From Plasmodium coatneyi (Eukaryota > Apicomplexa > Aconoidasida > Haemosporida > Plasmodiidae), in assembly GCF_001680005.1 (NCBI RefSeq), contig NC_033567.1, forward strand, positions 4,712,001 through 4,776,000: 64,000 bases of DNA. Reading direction: 5' to 3'. Positions 1-11,606 of this stretch are shown in pieces. The stretch's first letter is position 1, and each line of letters begins with the position of its first letter. Both the position numbers and the translations under genes were made by a program. The notes beneath the pieces are model-generated. The model did not search any database, was not told the origin of the DNA, and saw only the letters and a program-made list of their open reading frames with translations.

Positions 1-71
1 ATTATAGCACACTGGCGAGTGCCCCCTTGACAGAGAATTATGTCATTTGAACACCCCTCTCCCATCCGCAG

Positions 72-637
72 CTAAAAAAAAACTTGTGCCAACCATGTTT
101 ATTTTCGAAAGCGCGCAACACTACTTCAACTTCTTCCGGAACTTCAATGGATGCTACACAGATAACAAGCTGCTGAAATATTTTTTCAAAAAGAGTTACA
201 ACAACTGGTTTAATGACCCGAGTCAGTACAACTACTACTTTATTTCGTACTATGCAGTGGCAATTTCTTTTTCCGTCTTGATGAGGAATTTGCTATTCAA
301 CCCAGACGTTCATTTTAGGAGACAGGACAAGAGAAGAAACATTGTGGATCGTTACCAGCATCATGCGTACTCAGTTCCCTACTACAACCACTGGTTAAGA
401 AATTTTAGCCAGTCTTTTAAGGCCTCCCTGATAGACAACGAACCAGATTACCAGGATGAGGACCCTATGAATATTCGCCCCAAGCGGGTTCAGTTTTACG
501 GAAGGTTCCCATTTTTCTTTGAGGTCCCAAAGTACGGCGTCGATGACCCATATTATGAGAAGAATTCGCATAAGTACATGCAGAAGTATTATGAGAGCAT
601 TGGATATGTGAAGCCGAGTGAGCCGCTGGAGGTTTAA
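72..637 (+). CDS. Small membrane protein, 3' exon (conserved Plasmodium protein)
   Basis: This looks like the last exon of a gene that begins to the left of the window. The frame is open upstream only through non-ATG codons, and a pyrimidine-rich stretch ending in CAG (bases 60-71) is a good splice acceptor, so the exon probably begins at 72; the first ATG inside it is at 95. The exon encodes about 188 residues, rich in Tyr, Phe and Asn, with one hydrophobic segment (YYAVAISFSVLMRNLLF) near its residue 65 and a soluble, charged C-terminal half ending at a TAA at 637. I recognise no domain. The layout, a single membrane segment in an aromatic-rich small protein, resembles accessory subunits of apicomplexan mitochondrial membrane complexes. 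The syntenic P. falciparum neighbour may have been assigned to complex IV, but this is inference. The gene converges on the histone-fold gene. Confidence 0.6.
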
Positions 638-2071
638 GTCGCCAAGGGGGAGTAGAAGTGGAAGATGACGAAGAAAGGACAAAATTTGCCCCCCCGGTGG
701 TGCCAAATAAATGTGTTTGAAAACGTTCGGGCGCTCGCACACGGCGCCTCCTTTTTTTTCCTTTTTTTTTCACCCGCTCGATGGGGACAAAATTTAAGAC
801 ACCCATTTGTGGTGCACTTGTAGCTTCTCCCCGTTTTATGGCTAACAAATGGATTTCCCTTTTAACCTCATACGTGATGTTTTTTTTAAAAAAGTTTACG
901 CATCCCAATTGGTACTTTCAACAAATTGGTAAAGGCGTGAGGATGGAGTGTCCCCTTTCCGGGGACGAATGTGTACCAAAAAACAAAATGACAACGTTGT
1001 TTCTTGCATAGTGAAAAAAACATACCAGCATTAACTACCTATTTGTGAAAAAAATAGAAAAATAGACCCTTCGTAGTGGTATGACTGTGTTCCCATTTTG
1101 TCCTATCTATGTGCAAGCGCCGAGCGGCCACGTGTCAACCGTCGCTCGTTTTGCGCGAACGGGGAGGTAGCGAAAAGTGGACTTATCATTTAAAAAGCGA
1201 CGCCTTCTCTGTAATGAGATGAAGTTTATTTAAAAGGTAAGCGATTTTTTCCCTCATTTATTCGTGAAAGTGTTTAAAAAAAAAAAAAAAAAAAAAAAAT
1301 GTCTGTACGTGTATGCATATATGACTTTGCGCATATACAGTTTCGTGCATATGGCGCCAGGGTGTGATAAATAGCTCGTTCCTATGAGCATTTAACAAAA
1401 TTATAAATCTTAAAAATTATGTCTTAATTTTTCGTTAATAATCTCTCTAAAGTGATATGATTAAAGGAGGAGGGGGGAGATGACAATAATGTTTTGTCGT
1501 GCGTGTGTGTGTGTGGTGATGGCGTGTGCTGATGATGGGCTTCTCACCACGTGAGGGTTGGTGCGGGTGCTAATTGGACGTGCGTTCTGGATGAATGGGT
1601 ACAAGTTGCTATAAAAATCAGGCTAGCAGTTGTACGCTCGTACAACACTGATCGCATGGCGTTGCATGCGCCTTCCTTGTGGCCTTCCATTCTTTCTCAC
1701 CCTATCTGCGTTTATTTCTCCCCATTTTTTTTTTTTTTTGATTTCCTTTTACGCGGGAGACGCTCACAAAAAGGAGTTCGTTTTTTCCTTCACCTTGTTG
1801 CTGTGATATTGCTGCGGGTTATAATCACAAGCATAATTATTTTCTTGTGCAGAAAGTTGGTGTGTTGGTGTGTTGGTGAGTCGGTGAGTCGGTTGGTAGG
1901 AAACGCTCTGCGAATTAGGGTTCTCGTACATCTGGGACTGTAGGTTTAGCTTCACGTTTGGCGTGACGCTACTTAAAAGGTTTTTGTGCAACGCTGTTGT
2001 CTATATTTTGGTTAATGCTATTTACGGTGGTATTTTTTTTGCGACGCTGTTTGTCTATATTTTGGTTAATG
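638..2071. other. Intergenic, convergent 3' ends
   Basis: The stretch lies between two converging genes and probably holds both 3' untranslated regions. It contains a 24-base A run (1277-1300), a GT-rich tract near 1500-1520 and short GTTGGTGT-type repeats near 1858-1900. A 76-codon ATG-initiated frame at 781-1011 has no protein-like composition and I do not call it a gene. Confidence 0.5.
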
Positions 2072-2095
2072 TTATTTACGGCGATATTTTTTTGC
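1988..2095. repeat. Tandem duplication of about 53 bases
   Basis: Two adjacent copies (1988-2040 and 2041-2095) share the core TCTATATTTTGGTTAATG, followed by TATTTACGG and a T run, with only a few substitutions. The second copy covers the stop codon region of the histone-fold gene (stop at 2072-2074), so the duplication sits at its 3' end. Confidence 0.8.
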
Positions 2096-5000
2096 TCCTG
2101 TACTTTGTGAGTTATTTAAATTTTCGTTTTTTGCGTTTTCTGCCATTCGGTTTGTCATGCAGTCCGTTGGGCGGCCATTCAAATGGTCGCCGATAAGGTC
2201 GCTCTTTTGGTCGCTCATTTGATCGCTCATCTGGCTATTTAGGTTGTCAGTTAAGTAGAGGCTTCGGAGGCTACTGTAGTAGTTAACTAATTTGTTGTTC
2301 GGAAGGTTGTTTTTTTGGGGGGAATTCTTGGGAAGGTGGTTTATATCCGTTTGGCTGTTCTCTAGTTGGCTATCAAACTGAGCGTTGTCAAAGTTGGCAC
2401 TATCGAAGCGGTCCCTATCATACTCAGAGCTATGCATCAGAGCGCTATCGAACAGGACACTATCGAAGTAGGCATCCTCGAAGTTGGTATTATGGAAGTT
2501 GGATTTACGGTAGTTGGCGCTGTTCTCTAGGTGATCCCTATTTATAACCCAATCGTTGATCGCGTCTTCTTTCACCTTATCCTCCTTGATGAGATCTTCG
2601 CTGAAGATATATTTGTTCATTCGGTCTTCGTTAGGCTGCTCCTCGTTTATTTTCCCACCCTTCAGTATCACCCCCTTGAGTAACCCTTCGTGTAGCAGAC
2701 CATTATTTATTCGGTTGTGACCCACAAGTGCGTTGTGATCCCCATTATTTTTACGATTCTGAATAGCGCTGATATTGGTGCTTGCCGTGGTGCCTGCTGT
2801 GGTGCCTACCGTGGTGCTTGCCCTGGTGCCTGTCCTGGTGCCTGCCCTGGTGTTTGCCCTGGTGGCGGGGGTAGATGTTGCGGTGCTGGTGGTAGTAATG
2901 CCACTGCTATTCAATTTAAAATAATTATTTATCACGTATTCATTTATTTCTACATTTGCTTCTGTGGGAATACTGTTTAAACTCATAACCTCATCTGTTC
3001 TGTTTGTTTGCTTGGTTCTCCTTGTTCGTTTGTTTGTTGTGTTTGTTTGTTTTGCTGTGTTTGTTTGTTTTGTTGTGTTTGTTTGTTTCGTTGTGTTTGT
3101 TTGTTTCGTTGTGTTTGTTTGTTTCGTTGTGTTTGTTCGCTTTGTTGTGTTTGTGGTATTTGTTGTGTTTGTTTTGCTTGTTGTGTTTGTTGTGTTTGTT
3201 CTCCTTGTTCGTTTTTTTGGGAGGTTGTTACCATCGTTTAGGAGAGTGTTGTCTTCTTTGGTGAGATTATCTTTTGAGTACCTTTTTTTTTCGAGCGAGT
3301 TCGTTTGGCTCCTGGTTATCATTTTTGTTGGCATTATTTTGGGCAGTTCACCGTTTTGAGCATTTCTGTGATCCAGGGGGGAAGAGCAAGACGGGAGGGG
3401 GCTGTTGTTCTTTCTAACGGTTGAGTCGTTTAAACTTACGTTTTGCATGTTGTTTATGAGGTTACCATTGGGAATATGGCTGCTGATTAGGTTGGTCCCC
3501 TTTTTGTTACATCCGGGGGGTGGCAATTATTGAGGTAATTTTGCTGCGGGTTCATGTTGTCACTTGATTTGACATCGCTCTTGCGGGATTGTTGTCGTCG
3601 GTTGTTGGGGTACGCATTTTTCGTGTTTGCACCACGCGTGTTTGCATCCTTCACCTGTTGGACCTGCACGGTTCGCTTGTTCGCACCGACCTTTGGCTTC
3701 CTCATCTCACTGTTGTTCACCGAATTGTGCTGAGCCAGTGCACACTGTGTCGACGACATTCCATTGTACAAAGATGTCAACGAAGTGAGGTACAAATTAG
3801 GGTTCAAAAGGATGTTTCCATTACAGTTCTTGTCACTAGTATGGCCATTTTCATTCGATGCGTTAGACAAATTTGACATGTTCAAAATGTCGGATATTTT
3901 GGGAAGATTCATTGTCTTCATAGCATTTAGGTATTTATTTTTCAGCTCCTCCAATTCCTGGTAGGACGGGATGATTCCTGGGACAAGGTCCCTGTTTTGC
4001 GAAGTACTAGGGATGTTCACTGTTCTACTTGCTGGCATAGATGCATGCTTATTTGCACGCTTATTTGCACGCTTATTTGCATGCTTATTTGCGTGCTTAC
4101 TTGTGTCCATCTCCTGGTAGGAATCGCCTGACTCGTTCAGCATGTTTTTTCCATACTTCTGCTTACCCTGTCTGGCCATATTATCCTTAACGCATGAATA
4201 GCATTTTAAATTGGCATGGTTTGCATTCACGTTGTTGTTTGCGAAATACTCACTTGTTGATCCCTGGTTGTTACTACTGCAGCTGCGTCTAGTGTTGTAT
4301 TTTGTTATTCCGTTTCCTTGTGTGTACTGGTTTCCACTGCTACTGAGACTATTGAGATGCGTCTCGTCGGAGCCTTTCGTGTTGTATATGCACTGTCCAT
4401 CGTTACTGTTGGAGCTGGAGTTCTCCCCTTTCAAATGGCTGTTTTGGTTAAAACAGAAGAACAGGTTGTTTGCAAAGTCGACAGCCTGGTTGTTTGGCGG
4501 CCTCGAAGCGTTAACTGGCTTGCTATTCTTGTACAAGGCATTTAAACTGGCAACTAATTCCTTCGCCACTTCGCGCAGCTTTGCCAAATTGACGGCTGTC
4601 CCGCTTTCGGGCGTCAAGGCATTTGCTGCATGTAACTCCTTCTCGACGAGTTCCACAATTTCGATAAGCTCATCATTGAACTCCTGCAAGTTCACTGAGT
4701 CCTTGTCATCGCAGGCTGAAGAATACATATTGTAGTACTGCTTCAGGGTGTCGAAGTCGACTTTGTTGTGGTCAAGGTCTTGATTGTCCCTGCTGTCGTT
4801 CCCACCACTGTCGTTTCCACCACCCTGGCTACCGTCACCACTGCCGTTACCACTGCTACTGCTGCTGTTGTTGTTCTTCTTGGAGTTCTCCTTGGCATTT
4901 AAATTATTAAGTTTTATCCGTTCCTCTATCGGTATAGTGTCTATCAGAAAATCAAAAATGTCTCTTTTGCAAGCAGCGCAAATCACGTCCTGTCTTTGCA

Positions 5001-5271
5001 GTGTTCTTCGTTTGCTTTCTTCTGTATACTTCCACGCATTCTTAGTCATCTCCATAATGAAGAGCTCACAAGCTTTGGCCAAAAGAACAGGGGTGTCTGC
5101 TGAAATCATCTGATTACTTTTTATTTCATCGTCTTCCTTCATAATTTTTTTAATTCTAGAAATGGGTAAATTATGGGTTTTTAAATCTTCGGTACCCATA
5201 TTTGAAATTTCGTCTAGCTGGTTTCTCCAAAAGGTCTCAACCTCATCATCCTTATCGTTTTTTACATTCAT
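2072..5271 (-). CDS. NF-YC-like histone-fold protein with long repetitive tail (apparent frameshift)
   Basis: The start is the ATG at 5271-5269; the frame is open farther upstream only through a non-ATG codon and a T-rich stretch. Residues about 20-110 form a histone fold of the NF-YC/CBF-C type: LPISRIKKIMK, then ISADTPVLLAKACELF, then RRTLQRQDV and FDFLIDTIP follow the family consensus closely. NF-YC pairs with NF-YB on DNA. In Plasmodium a protein of this type, probably this locus, has been described as oocyst rupture protein 2, acting in sporozoite exit from oocysts (from memory). The rest is Asn/Ser-rich, with ANKH/R repeats, then a tail with TNTTKQ and pentapeptide repeats. The frame breaks at 3487-3526: the first part (594 residues) runs into a stop at 3487, while the second part (about 480 residues) is open in the next frame. 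One extra base in the run of six G at 3515-3520 would join them, so the break is probably a sequencing or assembly error; a short intron is the alternative. Confidence 0.85.
2297..2743 (-). repeat. Degenerate pentapeptide (15-nt) repeats in the histone-fold protein tail
   Basis: About 30 consecutive units of five residues can be laid out without gaps. The clearest block is at 2357-2506, read as TNFED-AYFDS-VLFDS-ALMHS and on to ANFDN-AQFDS, with an aromatic or Leu at the centre of each unit. The pattern is like the A(D/N)LXX pentapeptide-repeat family but much more degenerate toward both ends. Confidence 0.7.
3017..3199 (-). repeat. 18-nt minisatellite coding TNTTKQ
   Basis: Tandem copies of an 18-base unit encode TNTTKQ on the minus strand, flanked by shorter NTT repeats and RTRRT motifs. 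All frames on both strands stay open across the array, which explains the spurious long plus-strand reading frames here. Confidence 0.85.
4046..4105 (-). repeat. 12-nt repeat coding ANKH/ANKR
   Basis: Five tandem 12-base units on the minus strand encode ANKH or ANKR in the disordered middle of the histone-fold protein. Units differ at one or two bases. Confidence 0.8.
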
Positions 5272-7339
5272 ATCTATATATATCGCGGTTACAAAGGAAA
5301 GAAAAAAAAAAAAAAAAAAAGGAAAAAGAAAAAAACGGAGAAATATTCGAACACACGGCGACTGGCCCACCAGGTTAAACAATCAAAGCTTCCTCACACA
5401 CTACGACTTAGTAAGTGTGCGAAAAAATTAATTCGTTAATAATTGGTAGAGCGAAATGTTAAGAATAGAACTGCATTCGCAATTTGCATTTGCAATTTGC
5501 CTTTGCAATTTGTATATGCTGGAACTTGCGTGATGGCTATCTCGACTTCAGGTCGCCCTTTTACATTTATGTACACTTCGGAAGTAGTGAGTAATAATGT
5601 ATGGGGTTGTAAAAACAAGGCGGCTTAGAAAATCGACCTAGGCCTTGTTAACAAAAAGGGGAGAAAACGAAAAATAATATTACAATTTTGGAGGAAACAA
5701 TGTGCCACAGTAATGTGTGCTGAACAAGTATGCACTTGGATATATGCATGTATGGTGTCTTTCACAACTATGTCTTGGGTGGATTCATAAAATCTGTTAA
5801 ACAGTTAACCATTCGGGAAGGAAGGGCGTCCTCTACTTCTACCTGATGGTCATTCTGGGATTTACAACTATTTGGACAGTTTGAAAATGTACACAAATGC
5901 GTCTTCCCCTGTTGGGGGGTTGTTACTCAGTGGAATGTGATGTTAACGCTATAGTCTGGCCATGTGAAGGACCACGAGTGCGTGATGCTTCTCCTCTGTT
6001 CTACTACTTTTACAACACTTCTGTTTGTTTAATTCCAGACCGCTGTGAGGAGCTTAGTAGAATTACTCTAGAAGAAAAACTTCACTAACATGTGGAAAAA
6101 GAAAAAAGAGGGAAAGGGGGGGGCAAGGCAAAAAGTGTACATAAATGTTTAATCCTCCAAGCGACTATTGGGGAACAGCGCCACACAAGTACAAATGGAG
6201 TGCGTTTCCCCACTACTGTTCCGATTTTCCATTTTTTCTTTTTTCTTTTTTGCCCCCTTTCTGTCCTTTTCCACGCTCCCTCTCTACCACTTTTGCATGA
6301 TCAAGCAAGAAAATTGTGTGGAAAAAAAAAAAAAAAACATGCAAACAAAGAAGCGTGCGGATAAGTGGAGATGCGAAAGGGTTGTACAAACAAGTAATGC
6401 AAGTGTTCACTATAATTTAGCGACCAGGAGGACTTTTAAAAAATTAGGAGGAATGACTTATCCACTGGTACGTGCAGACCGTACGCACAGGTACGCGCAA
6501 AGAGTACTCCAAAGGGTGCCCCCAGAGGGTGTGTACGCACATGCACATGTGACGGAGCGAAATAGAAATGTTCCACTGCCAAAGTACTTGTGCATTATCC
6601 CATTAAACAGAAAAAAAAAAAAGAATAAATACACAACACTTGTAATTTTCCTCATACACCCACGTCCGCATTAGGCCAACGCGCAAGCATGGGAATGTAA
6701 ACTAATTCGTCGCGCATTTACAAACGGGTGACTATATTAAAGGACACATGTGAATTAAAACTGAACATTAGAATACATATCACTGCACTTTTAAAGAAAA
6801 CAAAGGGGTAAAAATATTCGATGTGGTGGGAATTTCCACGTGGAATTATCACTGTAAAGGGGGAAAACCGTTAAGCTTATCCCCCCTGCATAAGGCGGGC
6901 GCAGGTAGCTTATACCCACGGATGTGCCTCTATGGGAAAATAGATATGCAAAATTAAAGCTACGGGTGAAGAAGAAGAAAAAAAAAAACAATTGCGTAAC
7001 GGGTAAAATACGGAGCAACTGAGGGTAGCGTGGTAGGACAGAACTTGTGTACATATGTGCACAGATGCATACGTATATTCGGAATTATTTAAATCCGTTT
7101 GTGCACATTTGGACAGGCACTTTGTAATTATATATGCGTCTTACCGGTACAGCAGAATTTCTTGGCGAGGAGGAAAAAGGGGGGATTTCGTTATAAAAAT
7201 ATATAGAGCCTTATAAAAAGGCGTGATACAAGTAGGGGTACGAAATTACGTACACACACAAAATGTGGAAAATATATATCTGTGCGTTCATCATACACAC
7301 ATGAACGTCTGTGTAACACTTCGTTTGAAACAAGTTACA

Positions 7340-8322
7340 AGGGATGATGCATGAAAATTTTATGTACTTCTTTTTCAAAATTACTGAAGAAGATTTTATG
7401 CATTTTTTTACAGAAAAGGTAAACAGAAAAAAAAAAAAGTGGTGTATTCTTCAGGCGATTCGTGGTAAACTGCTGCTTCTATGTTAGCAGCGTAAATGGG
7501 GTATGTAGAAAAAATTTCCCTTTTCCCTTCTTCTCTTTTTTACTTAAGCCATTAGCATTTAGGCTATACCATCGGGCATCATGGAAGATAAGTGGAATGT
7601 AGGGGAAATTGTTGGTATATTCCGGAATTTTTGAGTAAATTTCCTTTTTGTGGTTATTTTGAATTTTTTTCAATTTTCTGAATTTTCCAATTTTGCCGAA
7701 TTGGCTGGATATTTGTTTGCTCACAAGTTGTTCTATGTCACTTGCAGGTATTCCACTTGGCGCCAGTTTGTGGGATTTAATTTTTTTTCACTTTCCCCTT
7801 TTTCCTAATTCTTGCATCAATAAAATCGAACGAATTGGCATAAAAAAGAAAAAGGGCAAAAAAAAAAAGAAAAAAAAAGGAAGAACACAAAGCGTAAAGC
7901 GCTGTTTTGAAAAAATATACACATGTATGTGATGTTACATGTACATTTCACATATCGACATCTTCACACTTGTAAATAATTAAAAGAGAAAAAATTGAAA
8001 AAGAATTAGGCCATGTGTAAAAGCGGGTTTTGCTTTCTCTCTATTGCTTATTTTTACATTTGCACTTTTCTCATGTGTATACATGTATATACGCGTACTC
8101 TTTAGTTTGCGCGTCCACGTTCACATAAGTGAAAAAAAGAAAAAATAACATAATAATAAAACGAAAAAAAATAGAAGTTCGGAAAAATAGCGAAAAAGTA
8201 CAAGTACAGAAAATGGTAAAGAATCACGTGAAAAAAAAAAGTATGTTTGTACGCGCATGCATGTACATGTGACACGAAATTTTTCTTCAACATTCAGACA
8301 AACAGAAAAGAACTTCAGAATT
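7340..8322 (-). CDS. Candidate small spliced gene, unknown function
   Basis: A minus-strand stretch at about 7545-7806 reads like real protein for about 85 codons (for example GIPASDIEQLVSKQ, then YSKIPEYTNNFPYIPLI and HDARWYSLNANG), with mixed composition unlike nearby junk frames. It lacks a start, so it must be an internal or terminal exon. A possible first exon begins with an ATG at 8322 (MKILKFFSVCLNVEEKF). One in-frame TGA near 7789 disappears if the run of eight T at 7781-7788 is one base longer, the same kind of break seen in the confirmed genes of this window. A pyrimidine-rich tract ending near 7808 could be the acceptor. A further exon may lie around 7340-7480. On the plus strand a short ATG frame at 7345-7419 ends at a good donor and is a weaker competing model. 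I cannot name a function. Confidence 0.3.
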
Positions 8323-8679
8323 TTCATGTAGAGGAAACTTTTTCCTCCTTTTATCGTTTTTCTGCTTTTGTAGAGGAGGAAGTCGTTTTTATTTCATTAC
8401 TTTGAAAGAAAAAGCAAGCGTAAATAAATTAAAAAAATGAAAGAACTGAGGTGAAATGAACATAAAAATAGAAGTGCCGTTGGGAAGAGAAACATTGCTC
8501 CTTCTTCACGCCCAAAAAGTTGGGACGTGAAATAGCATTCTTTCGTATGAGTGCGCTTCTTAAGAAATAAACCTGATTGGTTGTCCGTTCGTCGGTTCGC
8601 CTATTGGCATGTACCATATTTTACTTATTATTTGCTTCTACCGATTGGTGATCCTATAGCGACGCTGCGTACACTAAAA

Positions 8680-8775
8680 GTGTACGCGAAATTGTACGCA
8701 AAAATGTACTCAAAAGTGTACGCGAAATTGTACGCGAAATTGTACGCAAAAGTGTACGCAAAAATGTACGCAAAC
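8680..8775. repeat. 12-nt minisatellite, 8 copies
   Basis: Eight tandem 12-base units of the form GTGTACGCGAAA or TTGTACGCAAAA lie in intergenic DNA. Translated on the plus strand they give YAKL/YAKM/YAKV, but the surrounding frame has no ATG start, so I treat it as noncoding. Confidence 0.85.
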
Positions 8776-11606
8776 TCGCACACCAAAACTGGGCACAAGT
8801 TTCTTCCCCGCGCTTCTTTCGTATGCACTACACATACAAAGCTACAACAAAAAAAAAAAAGAAAAAGAAAAAAAACTAAGTTGCATTTACGCGCGAAGCA
8901 GAGCCTACAAGGTGGAGAAGCTTAACATTTTAGGTGTATAGAACTTACTTTTCGCGAATGCGAAATTGAGAAATGGTCATGGTGGAAACCCTCCAATCTA
9001 CAAAACGCCCCAATTGTAAGAAAAGCCAAATAGTATGACAAATATTCTACCTGCACACGCAGGTAACCATTCCTTTCAGATAAACTGAGCGAATGTTTGC
9101 AGTGCCCCAAAAAAAGAAAAGAAATGACGAAAAAATGTCAACTAATGTACAGGCATATGCAGAATACATGTACATCCTACAAATGGCTAGTGATTCACCT
9201 TAAAAAATATCGGCAATGGCCACCTTTTTTTATTAACAAATGTGAGTCCTTTTTAACAAAAAAAAAAAAAAGTGTAACTCTTTTGCTCTTAAGGAACAAT
9301 GTTGGGAGAGTAAAATTGATTGTCTTGCCTACCCAACATGACTTTCTACAACTGACAAGGATGGCGCATTCACGTCGAACAAAAGATCACTACATTTGGT
9401 GTGTACCCAAATGTGAAGCTATCAAACTGGGACTAAATTGTTACCGCGAAGAAGAGATGTGTGCGAAGTGGGGAGGGTGGGACTCCTTCGAATATATAAA
9501 AGGAGAAAAGTGATGAGGGAGGTAGAGGAGATCCTTATAGGGGGGGTGCTGTTTGCAGTTGTCCTAACGTAGCGGAAAAGTCTGAGCTAGTTACTCCTTT
9601 AAACGGGTAACAACAGTGCACGGGGCGATGTATCCACAATGTGTGTACTTATGTTTATTTTATTTTGCTATATTCTGCTTTACTATTTTTCTTTTCCTAA
9701 AATTGTGGAACCACATGGTCGTCATGAAGTGCTGCTTGTTAAACATTGCATTGGTCATTTCTTACGTGGTGGCTTGCCACCAGCGAAGTTCCCCCCTTTG
9801 TGCATTCTTCCTTTACGCTTAAAATGGGACGAGTGAACTTGGTGCAAAAAGCAAATACGTGCCTGTTCCCCCGTGGAGCGTATAATCTGCTTGTCCTATA
9901 TCCTACTGCACGTAGAAGGGTGAACAAATATGCTTATATGAAGCTCCTGCATAGGGTGGCGTGTGCTTTTTCGGCCTTCCACGACGACACATGGAAGGGC
10001 TGTTAAACAGTGTAAATAACTTAGATGCCCCCATGGCAACTGTGCTAAAATGGGTTGCACGGCGGGGAACGCATGCATCTAAGCACGTGTGTGTATGCAC
10101 ATGCGTTTATGTATATGTATATGTGGTATTAACAGCAGCAACTATTTTGCGGGCGTAGGGGTGGGGGTTCTCATTTTTTTACCTTTGTTGCAATTTTCAC
10201 TAGGGGCATTTTTGCTACAATTGCGCATTTCGCCCCCTTGGGTATGCGCGAATATTTTTGTATGACCCTTTTCCGTACGGGGTGCGTTATTGCTGAAAGG
10301 TGCATTTACACGTTGGGACAATCGTGCAGGAAGCAGCCAATTTGTAGGCAACACGAATACGCATAATAAATGAGGGATACGCGCCGAGGTTAACGCAAAC
10401 GTGTAATGGAACGAACGCACAATTGAAATAGCTATTCCTGTTCATGTCACCAGTGGGTAGCGGCAAGTTCGCCCCCCGTTTTTACACTAAATTGGGGAAA
10501 GAGGACTCCTAATTTCTAGAAAGAAAGGCTTTTTCCGCATTTCTCATCAGGTTACTTTTTTGTGATTGTATTTGCCGCAGCGCGTTTTAAAAATTAGCCC
10601 GTTAACGCACATACACTGATTAAATGTACGGATGAGCATGTTGGTTTTTTTTCTGTTTTTTTGGCCTTTTTTTTTTTTTTTTCCTTTTTTTTATATTATT
10701 TTATATTTTTTCTTTTTTTTTTTCCTTTTTTGCATTTACCTTATGTGAGCAACTTCCCACCATAGCGGTAAAGAAGCATCCTTACCTCGCCATAAGAGTT
10801 ATCGCAAATGGTATGCCAGGTTGGGATGCATCAAATGCGCATTTCCTTTGTACACTTTTGGCGCGCGTGGAACGTTCCCAATGTGTTTTACTAGGTATAT
10901 AGGTACATTTGCGAAAAAAAAAAAAAATTGTGATACAATTGTGCAACTTTTGAGGAAATATATATAAAAAGGTTGAACAAAAGAAAAAATATAAAGTGAA
11001 TAAATGGATATATATTGTAAAAAAGGAGTGTAATGAATTGCCCAGTTTGAGAAAAATATAAGACATTTATGTATCACCGCGAGGGTTAAATTTTAGGAAA
11101 TTGCGCCAAATGGTATGTGCAATGTTTATATGTGCATATATATATGCATACTTTTCATTTTTTTTTGATTAGTTCCACGCGCACACAGCTTTAGTATCCC
11201 AATTATTGCGCGAGAGGCGACATATAAGGCCACGACCACATGGCAGTAGTACCCCACGTTTGATCGACAGGATTATTTTCTTTTCTGCTGAGCCGTCTGA
11301 GGGGGATCTTCAAATATTAAAACGGAAACAAGTTGTAGAGGGTATACAAGCATTCCTGAGCACACACCTTCTCGCATAAGCGTCCTAGTTAGAATAGTGT
11401 CAGACGTGGAACCAGAACAAACCGTGTGGTTCGTCCATTCAGAGGCAGCCGATTCAAGGAAAACCCAACGCACACAACAGGTATTAAGCGAAATATGAAC
11501 CAGTTCTGCGGATTTTAAGAAAGGAGAAAGGGCAGTTAATAAAACAAACAAACAAATAGTGAAATACCCAAATAACAGCATAACCAAATAAGAAGAAAAG
11601 CAGAAA

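Larger units (their letters stand above)
5272..11606. other. Long divergent intergenic region
   Basis: These 6.3 kb lie between the 5' ends of the histone-fold gene (-) and the Rieske gene (+) and must carry both promoters. I see many A/T homopolymers, GTAC-rich 12-nt repeats at 8680-8775, and one credible candidate coding exon at 7.5-7.8 kb (separate entry). Other open frames, including those at 6168-6674 and 9097-9513, lack ATG starts or protein-like composition. No tRNA or other RNA gene was recognised. Confidence 0.5.

Noticed and set aside
2964..3359. Plus-strand Val/Phe/Cys-rich frames opposite the TNTTKQ repeat
   Set aside because: They are shadows of the stop-free 18-nt repeat; the coding strand is minus.
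6168..6674. 168-codon plus-strand frame in the intergenic region
   Set aside because: It is not opened by an ATG, includes pyrimidine-rich Phe/Ser tracts and lysine runs from A homopolymers, and has no splice context.
8551..8925. YAKL/YAKM repeat protein
   Set aside because: The frame starts at GTG with no ATG, and the repeat is better explained as a noncoding 12-nt minisatellite.
9097..9513. 138-codon plus-strand frame
   Set aside because: It starts at TTG, has unremarkable composition, and spans an A homopolymer.
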